Part shown: positions 8,457-17,126 of the stretch, in pieces | How positions within the stretch are numbered: position 1 is the first letter of the stretch | Layout of the letters: each line of letters begins with the position of its first letter | Assembly: GCA_002389045.1 (NCBI GenBank) | Contig: DGNS01000011.1 | Location: 60,049-124,048 of the forward strand | Source of the DNA: Thiotrichaceae bacterium UBA4486 | GTDB lineage: Bacteria; Pseudomonadota; Gammaproteobacteria; Eutrophobiales; Eutrophobiaceae | DNA length: 64,000 nt | Direction of reading: 5' to 3' | The notes under the pieces: model-generated | What the model saw: only the letters and a program-made list of their open reading frames with translations | Database searches by the model: none | Told to the model about the DNA's origin: nothing | Program-made: the position numbers and the translations under genes

Positions 8457-9653
8457 ATGCTGCTGAAAGCCATTCTGTTCGGCGCCATTGCCGGTATTTT
8501 CTGTGGCTGGTATTTCGGTCCGGCCATGCAGTCCGTGGCCTGGATTGGCGAGTTGTTCCTCAATGCGCTGAAAATGCTCATCGTACCCCTGATCGCGGCC
8601 GCCGTGATCAGCGGCATTTCCTCACTCGGTGATATCCGCAAGCTGGGCAGGGTCGGTGGATTAACCATACTCTATTACGCTTCGACCACGGCGCTGGCCG
8701 TCTTCATCGGGCTCGTCGTCGTCAATCTCATACAGCCGGGTCATGGTATTGATACCAGCACCCTGAACATACCCGAGGAAATATCACAACGTCCGCCGAC
8801 GACGTTTGCGGACATTATCCTCAATCTCGTTCACCCGAATATAATTGCCGCGGCAGCCGAAACACAGCTCTTGCCGCTGATTGTCTTCTGCCTGTTGTTT
8901 GCCGCGGCGTTGACTACAGTCGGGGACCGGGGCAAACCGGTGCTGGCTTTCTTCGATGGTCTGAATGAAGTCATGATGAAGCTGGTGATCTGGTTCATGG
9001 CCCTGGCGCCGGTCGGGATCTTCGCCCTCATTGCCGCGAGGCTGGGCGCCGCCGGTGGCGGTGAGGCCTTTGCCGATGAACTGGCCGCGGTCGGACTGTA
9101 TGTGATCACCGTTATTATTGGCCTGACCCTGCATTTTTTTCTTCTGCTGGCGATATTGAAGCTTCTTACCCACCGCGGCCGTGAGTATCTGTCGAGCCTT
9201 GCGCGGGCACTGGTGACTTCATTTGGCACCGCCAGTTCATCAGCGACATTGCCACTGACCATGGAATGCGCCCTGGAAGCCGGGGTGGATAAACGGGCTG
9301 TCCGCTTCGTATTACCGCTGGGCTCGACCGTCAACATGGACGGCACCGCCCTCTACGAAGCCGTGGCCGTAATGTTTATCGCCCAGGCCTATGGCTACGA
9401 TATGGGAGTGACCCAGCAGGTGATCATATTCATTACCGCGACCCTGGCGGCCATCGGTGCGGCCGGCATCCCCCAGGCTGGCCTGGTAACCATGTTGATC
9501 GTGCTTTCGGCGGTCAATCTGCCGGTGGAAGGTATTGGCCTGTTACTGGCGGTAGACTGGTTTCTTGACCGGATACGGACCACGGTCAATGTCTGGGGAG
9601 ACAGCGTCGGCGCCGCTGTTATAGAGAAAGTCCTGCCGCAACCAATAGAATGA
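8457..9653 (+). CDS. Dicarboxylate/glutamate:cation symporter (DAACS family)
   Basis: A 398-residue integral membrane protein of the GltP/DctA/SdcS family. It couples sodium or proton entry to uptake of acidic amino acids or C4-dicarboxylates. The conserved re-entrant loop HP1 (FGTASSSATLPLTME) and the NMDGTALYE motif that binds sodium and substrate are both intact. HP2 follows with AAIGAAGIPQAGLV. The short N-terminus before the first helix is normal. The ATG lies 110 bp after fabI on the same strand. Exact substrate and coupling ion cannot be told from the motifs alone. Confidence 0.92.
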   Translation: MLLKAILFGAIAGIFCGWYFGPAMQSVAWIGELFLNALKMLIVPLIAAAVISGISSLGDIRKLGRVGGLTILYYASTTALAVFIGLVVVNLIQPGHGIDTSTLNIPEEISQRPPTTFADIILNLVHPNIIAAAAETQLLPLIVFCLLFAAALTTVGDRGKPVLAFFDGLNEVMMKLVIWFMALAPVGIFALIAARLGAAGGGEAFADELAAVGLYVITVIIGLTLHFFLLLAILKLLTHRGREYLSSLARALVTSFGTASSSATLPLTMECALEAGVDKRAVRFVLPLGSTVNMDGTALYEAVAVMFIAQAYGYDMGVTQQVIIFITATLAAIGAAGIPQAGLVTMLIVLSAVNLPVEGIGLLLAVDWFLDRIRTTVNVWGDSVGAAVIEKVLPQPIE

Positions 9654-9689
9654 GGAAAAGTAAAAGGATCGTCAGCAGAATTAGTGGGT

Positions 9690-9887
9690 ATGGACAAAGA
9701 ATTTTCACTTGCCAAGCACACCAGGAACGCCAGGGAAGTCATCCACACACTTCATGAAGCCGGACCCGGTAAGATGGACAAAAAGCAGTAATCTGGTATA
9801 TGGAATTTGGGATAGCACCATTCCACCATAATTCTACATTCTGTTTCCGTTATTATTTTTTTCCTGGCGTGCCTGGCGTCTTTGCGA
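9690..9887. repeat. Degenerate insertion-like segment with imperfect inverted repeats
   Basis: The gap between the symporter and ppiD (9654-9919) holds no convincing gene. Bases 9711-9737 and 9861-9887 form an imperfect inverted repeat (about 20 of 27 positions match; core CCTGGCGT). A 33-codon open frame starts at 9690 and ends at 9791; its middle reads AREVIHTLHEAGPG, which faintly recalls the start of GxxExxY proteins. This could be a decayed gene with flanking repeat or a small non-autonomous element. Evidence is limited to the repeat and the weak peptide resemblance. Confidence 0.35.
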
Positions 9888-9919
9888 GAGTCATCCTCTA
9901 CAGGATCAGTTGCAGACTA

Positions 9920-11830
9920 TCAGAGATTGCTTTCCAGAATCCTGATATCAGCTTCCGATTTAAGCTGATCGAACAAGCCATTCCACTCTGTTTCTGCACG
10001 CAGTTGCCGGAGCTCCGCGGTGACCGAGTCAAGGGTTCTGCCCTTGAGTTCACCGGCAGAGGCAATGCCTGTCAGTTCGATGACAGCCACATCACCGTCG
10101 CCCATGGTCACACTATCGACGCGGGATTCACCTGTGTCCGGGGCGGGCATGCGAAAGGCCGTGCGCAAAACGGATCGGTTTACCGAGATATCATCTCGAT
10201 CCACGCCTTCAGCACGTTGCATCTCGATCCGGTACTCGCCGGCCGCCTCATTCAGTGTCATACCCTGATCGAGTTTTTCGAGGATTGCCTGGCTGATTTC
10301 GTGGACCTTCTCCGCGGCCATCCTGGTTTTGAGAAATTCCGTAATATCACCACGCACGTCATCGAGTGGTTTCGTTCCCTCTGCCTTCCGCTCTATCACC
10401 CTCAATACCACCATCCGTTCGGGATCAAGTTCGATAGCATCACTGTTATGGCCATTAAGAAGTACATCTTCTGAAAAACTCGCGGTCACGACCTTGCGCT
10501 CCGCCGTCAAACCGCGGTTACCGCCCTCGCTGGTAAAAAAATCACTTTCCTGTATTTCCAGGTCAGTGGCATCAGCGGCCAATTCAAGCGTATCCGGATG
10601 CTCATAGGCCAGGGCAGCCAGTTGTTCAGCAATTTCAAAATATTCCTTGCCGGCAAGCTGGCGGCGCAGATCCCTTTCCACCTGCTCCCTGACATCCTCA
10701 ATTTCCTTTTCTTCGGCTTCCTTGATAGCAACCAGTTTCAACACATGGTAGGAATCACCGGATTTGACCGGTTCGCTGACATCACCCACCGACATGGTAA
10801 ACAAGATATCGTCAAGTTCCTGCTTCAGCACACCGCGCTGCATTTCACCGGATTCGCTGATTGTGACCAGAATATCCGAATCAGGCGCACTGGAGTATTC
10901 CTCGGCCACCTTGACGAAGTCGGCATCGGATTTGAAGACCCCGGCAATTTCTTCGGCCTTTTCCAGGGCCAGGGCATCACCATCGCCATCAAGGGCTTCC
11001 GTATCCGACGCCTTGATTTTAGCCTGCCATATCTGCCGTCGTTCGGGCTGTATGTAGTTGATGCGATTGGCCTCGAAATAGTTTTTTATTTCATCTTCGG
11101 CAATCTCGATCCGTTCCGCTACCTTGTCCAGGGTAAGTTCGATATACCCTATTCTGACCTGTTCCGGCTGCACAAACTGTGACCTGTTTTCCTCATAGAA
11201 AGCGACGATTTCATTCTCAGTAACTTCAATATCATCAACATGATCGCTGACAGGAATAATTGCGTAATTGAAAGTTCGGCTTTGTTGCCTGATCCTGGCC
11301 AGGCGTTTGACTTCGGCGGGAACGGTGAACGCACTTTCAGCAACAGCGCTCTGTAACTGTTCTGCTTTCATGTCATTGCGGATCTGGTTTTCAAACGCAG
11401 GCTCGGTCATACCCATCGAATTCAGCGTTCGCTGATAAAGCGCCTGGTCAAAACCCTGATCATTCTGAAATGTTTCAAGTCTGTTGATGGTTTCATAAAC
11501 CCGCAGATCACTGACGGCAAGACCATAACTTTGCGTCGACTGGTTCATAATTTCGATATCGATAATCCGTTGCAGGGCTTCATTCCTGAAGGCGGGATCA
11601 TCAGCCGGTACGGATTGACCAGTCAGGTTTTGCATCTGCTGGCGGAGGTTATAAAGGGCGCGCTGGAACTGGCCGGATTTGATTTCTGTATCGTTGACCG
11701 TGGCTACAACCGGTTCAGTGCCCTGACCAAAGTAGGAGTTGATGCCGAACAGGGCAAAGGTCAGTACCAGCAGGCCAACGATAATGCCTGCGACCCAGCC
11801 ACTGGACTTGTCCCGAATTTTCTGCAGCAT
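9920..11830 (-). CDS. ppiD: Peptidyl-prolyl isomerase-like periplasmic folding factor PpiD
   Basis: A 636-residue protein anchored by one N-terminal helix (about 12-32, WVAGIIVGLLVLTFALFGI) with the bulk in the periplasm. A SurA-N-like chaperone domain follows (VNDTEIKSGQFQRALYNLRQQ is typical), then a PpiC/parvulin domain at about 265-365 and a long C-terminal chaperone region. PpiD works beside the Sec translocon on newly exported outer-membrane proteins. It is the last gene of the tig-clp-lon-hupB block and follows two tRNA genes, the position it occupies in many gammaproteobacteria. Parvulin active-site residues look poorly conserved, as is usual for PpiD. Confidence 0.93.
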   Translation of the reverse strand: MLQKIRDKSSGWVAGIIVGLLVLTFALFGINSYFGQGTEPVVATVNDTEIKSGQFQRALYNLRQQMQNLTGQSVPADDPAFRNEALQRIIDIEIMNQSTQSYGLAVSDLRVYETINRLETFQNDQGFDQALYQRTLNSMGMTEPAFENQIRNDMKAEQLQSAVAESAFTVPAEVKRLARIRQQSRTFNYAIIPVSDHVDDIEVTENEIVAFYEENRSQFVQPEQVRIGYIELTLDKVAERIEIAEDEIKNYFEANRINYIQPERRQIWQAKIKASDTEALDGDGDALALEKAEEIAGVFKSDADFVKVAEEYSSAPDSDILVTISESGEMQRGVLKQELDDILFTMSVGDVSEPVKSGDSYHVLKLVAIKEAEEKEIEDVREQVERDLRRQLAGKEYFEIAEQLAALAYEHPDTLELAADATDLEIQESDFFTSEGGNRGLTAERKVVTASFSEDVLLNGHNSDAIELDPERMVVLRVIERKAEGTKPLDDVRGDITEFLKTRMAAEKVHEISQAILEKLDQGMTLNEAAGEYRIEMQRAEGVDRDDISVNRSVLRTAFRMPAPDTGESRVDSVTMGDGDVAVIELTGIASAGELKGRTLDSVTAELRQLRAETEWNGLFDQLKSEADIRILESNL

Positions 11831-11897
11831 GCTATGTCGTGTTCTTTACCGGTCAAAAATGAAACGGGCGTACTTGTTACGGTACGCCCGCACGTAA

Positions 11898-11974
11898 TGG
11901 CGGAGTGGACGGGACTCGAACCCGCGACCCCCGGCGTGACAGGCCGGTATTCTAACCAACTGAACTACCACTCC
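11898..11974 (-). tRNA. tRNA-Asp (GTC)
   Basis: The reverse strand folds as a 77-nt cloverleaf beginning GGAGTGGTAG and ending with an encoded CCA. Anticodon loop CTGTCAC gives GTC (Asp). The T-loop GTTCGAGTC is intact. It lies 8 bases 3' of tRNA-Val and 67 bases upstream of ppiD. Confidence 0.97.
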
Positions 11975-11982
11975 TGATTCAC

Positions 11983-12058
11983 TGGTGGGTGCTGCAGGGA
12001 TCGAACCTGCGACCCTCGCCTTGTAAGGGCGATGCTCTCCCAGCTGAGCTAAGCACCC
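11983..12058 (-). tRNA. tRNA-Val (TAC)
   Basis: A 76-nt cloverleaf on the reverse strand, acceptor GGGTGCT paired with AGCACCC, CCA encoded. Anticodon loop CTTACAA gives TAC (Val). D-loop AGCTCAGCTGGGAGAGC and T-loop GTTCGATCC are standard. It is probably cotranscribed with hupB upstream and tRNA-Asp downstream. Confidence 0.97.
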
Positions 12059-12070
12059 GGAAATGGCGCG

Positions 12071-12343
12071 CTAGTTTAGGGCATCCTTGAGGGCTTTTCC
12101 AGGCTTAAATGCCGGCACTTTTGCCGCATTGATCTTGATAGTCTCGCCGGTTCTCGGATTACGCCCGTTTCGGGCTGCGCGTTTACGTACGGAAAATGTA
12201 CCGAAACCTACAATCGTTACAGAATCCCCTTTCTTCATCGCTTTCGTGATTGTGTCGATGGCCGCATCCAGCGCGCGGCCGGCAGAAGCCTTGGACAAAT
12301 CGGCGGAATCAGCGATTTCGTCAATCAAATCAGCTTTATTCAT
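12071..12343 (-). CDS. hupB: Nucleoid protein HU, beta-type
   Basis: A 90-residue DNA-binding histone-like protein with the complete HU signature: MNKADLIDEIA start, GFGTFSVRKRAARNGRNP arm containing the conserved RNP tip, and the C-terminal AFKPGKALKDALN. It bends and compacts DNA as a dimer. An AAAGGAG box lies 8 bases upstream of this ATG, so the longer open frame reaching 12424 is not used. A consensus-like promoter is visible at 12481-12509. Its position between lon and the tRNA pair follows the conserved clpPX-lon-hupB arrangement. Confidence 0.97.
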   Translation of the reverse strand: MNKADLIDEIADSADLSKASAGRALDAAIDTITKAMKKGDSVTIVGFGTFSVRKRAARNGRNPRTGETIKINAAKVPAFKPGKALKDALN

Positions 12344-12480
12344 AGAATTATAACTCCTTTGCAGTTGTTCCCCATGGGCAGATAAATGATTATCAGGATA
12401 TTTATTAGAGTGGCCGGACCACAAGGAGAGAGCAACTGTATTGTGGCTGGATCCGGGTCGACTTGAACCTGAGGTGAGGT

Positions 12481-12509
12481 TTTATACCAACTGCCCTGAT
12501 AAGCGTCAA
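12481..12509 (-). promoter_or_regulatory. Sigma-70 type promoter for hupB
   Basis: On the reverse strand TTGACG (12504-12509) is separated by exactly 17 bp from TATAAA (12481-12486). This is close to the sigma-70 consensus in both hexamers and spacing. Transcription would start near 12474, giving a leader of about 130 nt before the hupB ATG. The spacer includes part of an inverted repeat (AACTGCC/GGCAGTT), which might also act as an operator or weak hairpin. Confidence 0.6.
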
Positions 12510-12575
12510 GGCAGTTATATTCTGTCGTTAACCAATGACCGCATAGACGGTAAAAAACATTTGATTAACGGCGCC

Positions 12576-15020
12576 TTAGTGAGTTCTTATCGAATCCGCC
12601 TGATTATCTCCCTGGCTGTCTTCCTGCTGCTTGAGCAGGTTACCGGCCTGTATTTTTTCAGCCAGTGCTTCAGGCAGGCGTTGCAGGGCCACTTCAAACA
12701 CCTCGTCTATCCAGCGTACCGGACGGATATCCAGATTCTGGCGAATGTTTTTCGGAATTTCACTCAACTCCCTTTCGTTTTCCTTGGGTATCAGGACAAT
12801 CTCGATGCCGCCGCGCAGTGCCGCGAGCAGTTTTTCCTTGAGCCCGCCAATGGGCAGGACTTCACCACGCAGGGTAATTTCACCGGTCATGGCGACGTTG
12901 GAATTCACCTCGATTTCGGTCAGCGCCGATACCAGCGCCGTGCACATGGCGACACCGGCACTCGGACCGTCCTTCGGCGTAGCCCCCTCGGGTACATGAA
13001 TATGGAAATCGTGTTCCTGGAAAAATTCAGGTGCAATGCCGATGATCTCGCTGCGGCTTCTGACCACGGTCATGGCGGCCTGGATGGATTCCTTCATAAC
13101 ATCACCCAATTGTCCGGTATGACTGGCCTTGCCCTTGCCGGGCACCACCGCCGCCTCAATGGTCAGCAGGTCGCCACCCACCTCGGTCCAGGCCAGACCG
13201 GTCACCTGGCCGACCCGGTTTTCTTCCTCGGCGCGTCCATATCGATAGCGTTTGACGCCGATGAGCTTTTCCAGACGTGCCGGTGTAATACTGGTCCTGG
13301 TCTTGACCGGTTTCAGCAGGCGTTGTTTAACCACCTTGCGGCAGATATTGGCAATCTCCCGCTCCAGGTTTCTGACACCGGCTTCGCGCGTGTAGTAGCG
13401 CACAATGTCACGGATACTGGCTTCACTGATGGACAACTCGTTCTTTTTCAGACCGTTATCCTTCATTTGCTTCGGGATCAGGTAACGCGTGGCAATATTG
13501 ACCTTCTCATCCTCGGTATAACCGGACAGTCGAATCACTTCCATGCGATCCAGTAGCGGTGCAGGAATGTTCATGCTGTTGGCCGTGGTCACGAACATGA
13601 CCTCGGACAGATCGTAGTCGACCTCGAGGTAATGATCGTTGAAGGTATTGTTCTGTTCGGGATCCAGTACCTCGAGCAGGGCCGAGGCCGGATCGCCACG
13701 GAAATCCATGGCCATCTTGTCGATTTCATCGAGCAGGAACAGCGGATTGCGGGTTTTCACCTTGGACATGGACTGCACGATCTTGCCCGGCATAGAACCG
13801 ATGTAGGTCCGCCGGTGACCGCGAATTTCAGCCTCGTCACGAACACCACCCAGTGACATACGCACAAACTTGCGGTTGGTGGCGCGGGCAATGGAGCGGC
13901 CCAGCGACGTCTTGCCCACGCCCGGCGGTCCGACCAGGCAGAGAATGGGGCCTTTCATCTTCTTCACGCGTTCCTGTACAGCCAGGTATTCAAGAATGCG
14001 TTCCTTGACCTTTTCCAGACCGTAATGGTCCTCGTCCAGGATCTGTTCCGCCTTCTTGATATCCCGGCTGATCTTGGTGCGTTTTTTCCACGGCACGCTC
14101 ACCAGCCAATCGATGTAATTCCTGACCACCGTGGCTTCAGCCGACATCGGTGACATCAGCTTCAGTTTGTTCAGTTCGGACGTGGCCTTCTCCCGGGCCT
14201 CCTTCGGCATACCCGCTTTTTCGATTTTTTCGGTAAGCTCATCAACCTCGTTGGGGATGTCTTCCATTTCACCCAGTTCCTTCTGGATGGCCTTCATCTG
14301 TTCGTTGAGATAATACTCGCGCTGGCTTTTCTCCATTTGCGATTTGACACGGCCGCGTATCCGTTTCTCGACCTGTAACAGGTCGATTTCCGCCTCCATC
14401 AGGCGGATCAGGTGTTCCAGTCTCTGGCGTACATCGATGATTTCAAGAACTTCCTGCTTCTCCTCGATTTTCGCCGACATGTGCGCGACCATGCTGTCCG
14501 CAAGACGGCTCGGATCATCGATGCTGGACAGCGAGGATATGATCTCGGGCGGGACTTTCTTGTTGAGTTTGACGTACTGCTCGAACTGGTTCATGGCGGA
14601 CCTGGCCAGCACATCGAGTTCGCGTTCATCAACGACTTCAGGTTCAAGCATATGGACCCTGGCGGAGAAATAATTTTCCGTTTCCAGCCAGGAATCAATG
14701 CGGGCGCGGCTTGAACCTTCAACCAGCACCTTGATGGTGCCGTCGGGCAGTTTCAGCAATTGCAGGATGTTGGACAGGGTGCCGATGCTGTACATATCAT
14801 CGAGTGCGGGATCGTCCTCGGTAGCGCTTTTCTGGGCCACCAGCAGGATTTGTTTGCTGCCCTCCATGGCCATATCCAGCGCGCGGACGGACTTGTCACG
14901 TCCCACGAATAACGGGATCACCATGTGCGGGTAAACCACCACATCACGCAATGGCAGCACCGGGAATACACCCTCTTCGGCGGATGGCGCTTCGGACGTT
15001 AGTTGCTTGTCATTTTCCAT
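12576..15020 (-). CDS. lon: ATP-dependent protease La
   Basis: An 814-residue LonA protease that degrades misfolded and regulatory proteins in the cytoplasm. It has an N-terminal substrate-recognition domain (20-210, starting FPVLPLRDVVVYPHM), an AAA+ module with Walker A GPPGVGKT (364-371) and Walker B LLDEIDK, and a C-terminal serine-lysine protease domain with S687 in PKDGPSAGVAM and K728 in GGLKEK. Length is standard. It lies directly downstream of clpX and upstream of hupB. A heat-shock-like promoter lies in the short gap after clpX. Confidence 0.98.
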   Translation of the reverse strand: MENDKQLTSEAPSAEEGVFPVLPLRDVVVYPHMVIPLFVGRDKSVRALDMAMEGSKQILLVAQKSATEDDPALDDMYSIGTLSNILQLLKLPDGTIKVLVEGSSRARIDSWLETENYFSARVHMLEPEVVDERELDVLARSAMNQFEQYVKLNKKVPPEIISSLSSIDDPSRLADSMVAHMSAKIEEKQEVLEIIDVRQRLEHLIRLMEAEIDLLQVEKRIRGRVKSQMEKSQREYYLNEQMKAIQKELGEMEDIPNEVDELTEKIEKAGMPKEAREKATSELNKLKLMSPMSAEATVVRNYIDWLVSVPWKKRTKISRDIKKAEQILDEDHYGLEKVKERILEYLAVQERVKKMKGPILCLVGPPGVGKTSLGRSIARATNRKFVRMSLGGVRDEAEIRGHRRTYIGSMPGKIVQSMSKVKTRNPLFLLDEIDKMAMDFRGDPASALLEVLDPEQNNTFNDHYLEVDYDLSEVMFVTTANSMNIPAPLLDRMEVIRLSGYTEDEKVNIATRYLIPKQMKDNGLKKNELSISEASIRDIVRYYTREAGVRNLEREIANICRKVVKQRLLKPVKTRTSITPARLEKLIGVKRYRYGRAEEENRVGQVTGLAWTEVGGDLLTIEAAVVPGKGKASHTGQLGDVMKESIQAAMTVVRSRSEIIGIAPEFFQEHDFHIHVPEGATPKDGPSAGVAMCTALVSALTEIEVNSNVAMTGEITLRGEVLPIGGLKEKLLAALRGGIEIVLIPKENERELSEIPKNIRQNLDIRPVRWIDEVFEVALQRLPEALAEKIQAGNLLKQQEDSQGDNQADSIRTH

Positions 15021-15057
15021 AAGGTCACACGAATCGTTAAGGTCAGGTCACCTTCCG

Positions 15058-15087
15058 TAGATGGTGGCTGCCCCTGAAAATATCAAG
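15058..15087 (-). promoter_or_regulatory. Possible sigma-32 heat-shock promoter of lon
   Basis: On the reverse strand CTTGATA (15081-15087) and CACCATCTA (15058-15066) resemble the sigma-32 elements CTTGAA and CCCCATnT. The spacing of about 14-15 bp is acceptable for this sigma factor. The same bases form an 8-bp stem (GCCCTTGA with TCAGGGGC, one G-T pair) without a following T-run, so an attenuator between clpX and lon is an alternative reading. lon is a heat-shock gene in E. coli, which supports the promoter reading. Confidence 0.4.
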
Positions 15088-15107
15088 GGCAGGGAAGGAA
15101 TATCGGG

Positions 15108-16391
15108 TTAGTCCGATGCGGCTTTTTGCACATCAGAACCCTCGTAGATCAGCAAGGGTTTGGACTCTCCCTTGATAACGGCCTCGTCGACCACGACTTT
15201 CGAGACGTTCTCAATGGATGGCAAATCGTACATGGTATCGAGGAGAACATTTTCCATGATCGAGCGCAGTCCGCGGGCGCCGGTTTTACGTTCCATGGAC
15301 TTGCGCGCCACCGCCCGCAAGGCATCCTCGCGAAACTCGATTTCCGCATTCTCCATTTCGAACAGCCTGGAGTACTGCTTGGTGATGGCGTTCCTGGGTT
15401 CGACCAGGATCTGGATCAGCTGGTCTTCGTTGAGTTCGTTCAATGTGGCGACCACCGGCAGACGCCCGACAAACTCGGGGATAAGACCGTATTTGATCAA
15501 ATCCTCCGGTTCCACCGTGCTCAACACCTGGCTCATGGTTTTCTTGGTATCCTTGCTGGCCACCTCGGCGGAAAAGCCGATACCGCCCTTCTCGGAACGC
15601 TCTCGAATGATCTTGTCCAGATCGGCAAAGGCGCCACCGCAAATAAACAGGATATTGGCCGTGTTGACCTGCAGGAATTCCTGCTGCGGATGCTTGCGTC
15701 CGCCCTGGGGTGGGACCGATGCTACCGTGCCCTCGATGAGTTTCAACAGTGCCTGCTGTACACCTTCACCGGAGACATCCCGGGTAATGGAAGGATTGTC
15801 CGACTTGCGCGAAATCTTGTCGATCTCATCGATGTAGACGATTCCGGTCTGTGCCTTGTCAACGTCATAGTCGCATTTCTGCAGCAGCTTCTGGATGATG
15901 TTCTCGACGTCTTCACCCACGTAACCGGCCTCGGTCAACGTGGTGGCGTCGGCTATGGTAAAGGGAACATTCAGCAGCCTGGCCAGGGTTTCCGCGAGCA
16001 GTGTTTTACCACAGCCGGTGGGACCAATAAGCAGGACATTACTCTTGGCAAGTTCGATTTCCGACTTCTTGCCGCCACCCATTTCAAGACGCTTGTAATG
16101 GTTATAGACGGCGACCGAAAGAATTTTCTTCGCCCGCTCCTGACCGATTACATATTCATCAAGAATATTCTTGATCTCATGCGGTGTGGGCAACGAACTG
16201 ATATTACCGGACGAGGAATTCTCCTGGATTTCCTCGCGAATAATGTCATTACACAATTCCACACATTCATCACAAATGAAGACGGATGGTCCGGCAATGA
16301 GTTTGCGGACTTCGTGCTGGCTTTTGCCACAAAAGGAGCAGTAAAGAAGTCTGTCGCCTTCGCCACCTTTGCCCTGTTTGTTGTCACTCAT
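15108..16391 (-). CDS. clpX: ATP-dependent Clp protease, ATPase subunit ClpX
   Basis: A 427-residue AAA+ unfoldase that feeds tagged proteins to ClpP. The N-terminal zinc-binding domain shows CSFCGK...CDECVELC (four Cys, about 19-47). Walker A is GPTGCGKTLLAETLAR, Walker B is YIDEIDKI, and the RKSDNPSITRDVSGEGVQQALLK box and IPEFVGRLP motif that engage ClpP and sensor functions are present. It is 32 bp downstream of clpP and cotranscribed with it. Confidence 0.98.
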   Translation of the reverse strand: MSDNKQGKGGEGDRLLYCSFCGKSQHEVRKLIAGPSVFICDECVELCNDIIREEIQENSSSGNISSLPTPHEIKNILDEYVIGQERAKKILSVAVYNHYKRLEMGGGKKSEIELAKSNVLLIGPTGCGKTLLAETLARLLNVPFTIADATTLTEAGYVGEDVENIIQKLLQKCDYDVDKAQTGIVYIDEIDKISRKSDNPSITRDVSGEGVQQALLKLIEGTVASVPPQGGRKHPQQEFLQVNTANILFICGGAFADLDKIIRERSEKGGIGFSAEVASKDTKKTMSQVLSTVEPEDLIKYGLIPEFVGRLPVVATLNELNEDQLIQILVEPRNAITKQYSRLFEMENAEIEFREDALRAVARKSMERKTGARGLRSIMENVLLDTMYDLPSIENVSKVVVDEAVIKGESKPLLIYEGSDVQKAASD

Positions 16392-16423
16392 TCAGGCACC
16401 TCGGTTCAAATCATTAAATATGT

Positions 16424-17077
16424 CTATTCACCCACGGGTTCGGGGACTTCACTGACAGCGGGTGTCGCGGCACTGCGTTCAGACAGCACCTGGTCTATAA
16501 GCCCGTAGGCCATGGCTTCCTCGGAACCCATGAAATTATCACGTTCAGTATCGAGCTGGACTTTCTCCAGCGGCTGCCCCGTATGTTTGGACAGCAATTG
16601 CGCCAGTCTTTCCCGCGCCTTGAGGATCTCCCTGGCATGGATGTCGATGTCCGAGGCCTGGCCCTGGAAACCACCCAGTGGCTGGTGAATCATCATGCGC
16701 GAATGCGGCAGCGAATAACGCTTGCCCTTGCTGCCACCCGCCAGCAGCATGGCACCCATGCTCGCCGCCTGGCCGACGCACATGGTGCTGACGTCCGGCT
16801 TGATAAACTGCATGGTGTCGTAAATGGCCAGACCGGCCGTAACCGAACCGCCGGGCGAGTTGATGTATAAATGGATATCCTTGTCGGGATTTTCGGATTC
16901 CAGGAACAGTAGCTGGGCCACGATCAGGTTGGCTACGTTGTCCTCTACCGGCCCTACGAGAAAGACTACCCGTTCCTTGAGCAGTCGTGAATAGATGTCA
17001 TAGGCGCGTTCCCCACGAGAGGTTTGTTCGACCACCATGGGAACCAGATTCAGTGCTTTGATTTCGGTGTTACTCAT
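16424..17077 (-). CDS. clpP: ATP-dependent Clp protease, proteolytic subunit
   Basis: A 217-residue serine peptidase forming the tetradecameric Clp chamber. The catalytic Ser is S106 in GQAASMGAMLL, the His is H131 in RMMIHQP, and the Asp lies in QLDTERDNFM (about residue 178). The N-terminus MVVEQTSRGERAYDIYSRLL is the canonical processed start. It lies between tig and clpX, the usual gammaproteobacterial order, with a 49-bp gap to tig. Confidence 0.98.
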   Translation of the reverse strand: MSNTEIKALNLVPMVVEQTSRGERAYDIYSRLLKERVVFLVGPVEDNVANLIVAQLLFLESENPDKDIHLYINSPGGSVTAGLAIYDTMQFIKPDVSTMCVGQAASMGAMLLAGGSKGKRYSLPHSRMMIHQPLGGFQGQASDIDIHAREILKARERLAQLLSKHTGQPLEKVQLDTERDNFMGSEEAMAYGLIDQVLSERSAATPAVSEVPEPVGE

Positions 17078-17126
17078 TAATTTGCCTTGTCGGTTAAATA
17101 CCTATCGGTTACTACAAACCGGATCT

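Noticed and set aside
9800..10474. Plus-strand 224-codon open frame
   Set aside because: It runs antisense through the 3' end of ppiD, has no ribosome binding site or family similarity, and the ppiD frame is certain.
12441..13556. Plus-strand 371-codon open frame opposite lon
   Set aside because: Most of it is antisense to the well-conserved Lon protease domain; the composition is a codon-bias shadow.
15126..16508. Plus-strand 460-codon open frame opposite clpX
   Set aside because: It mirrors clpX and runs into the clpP 3' end; the residues show no domain.
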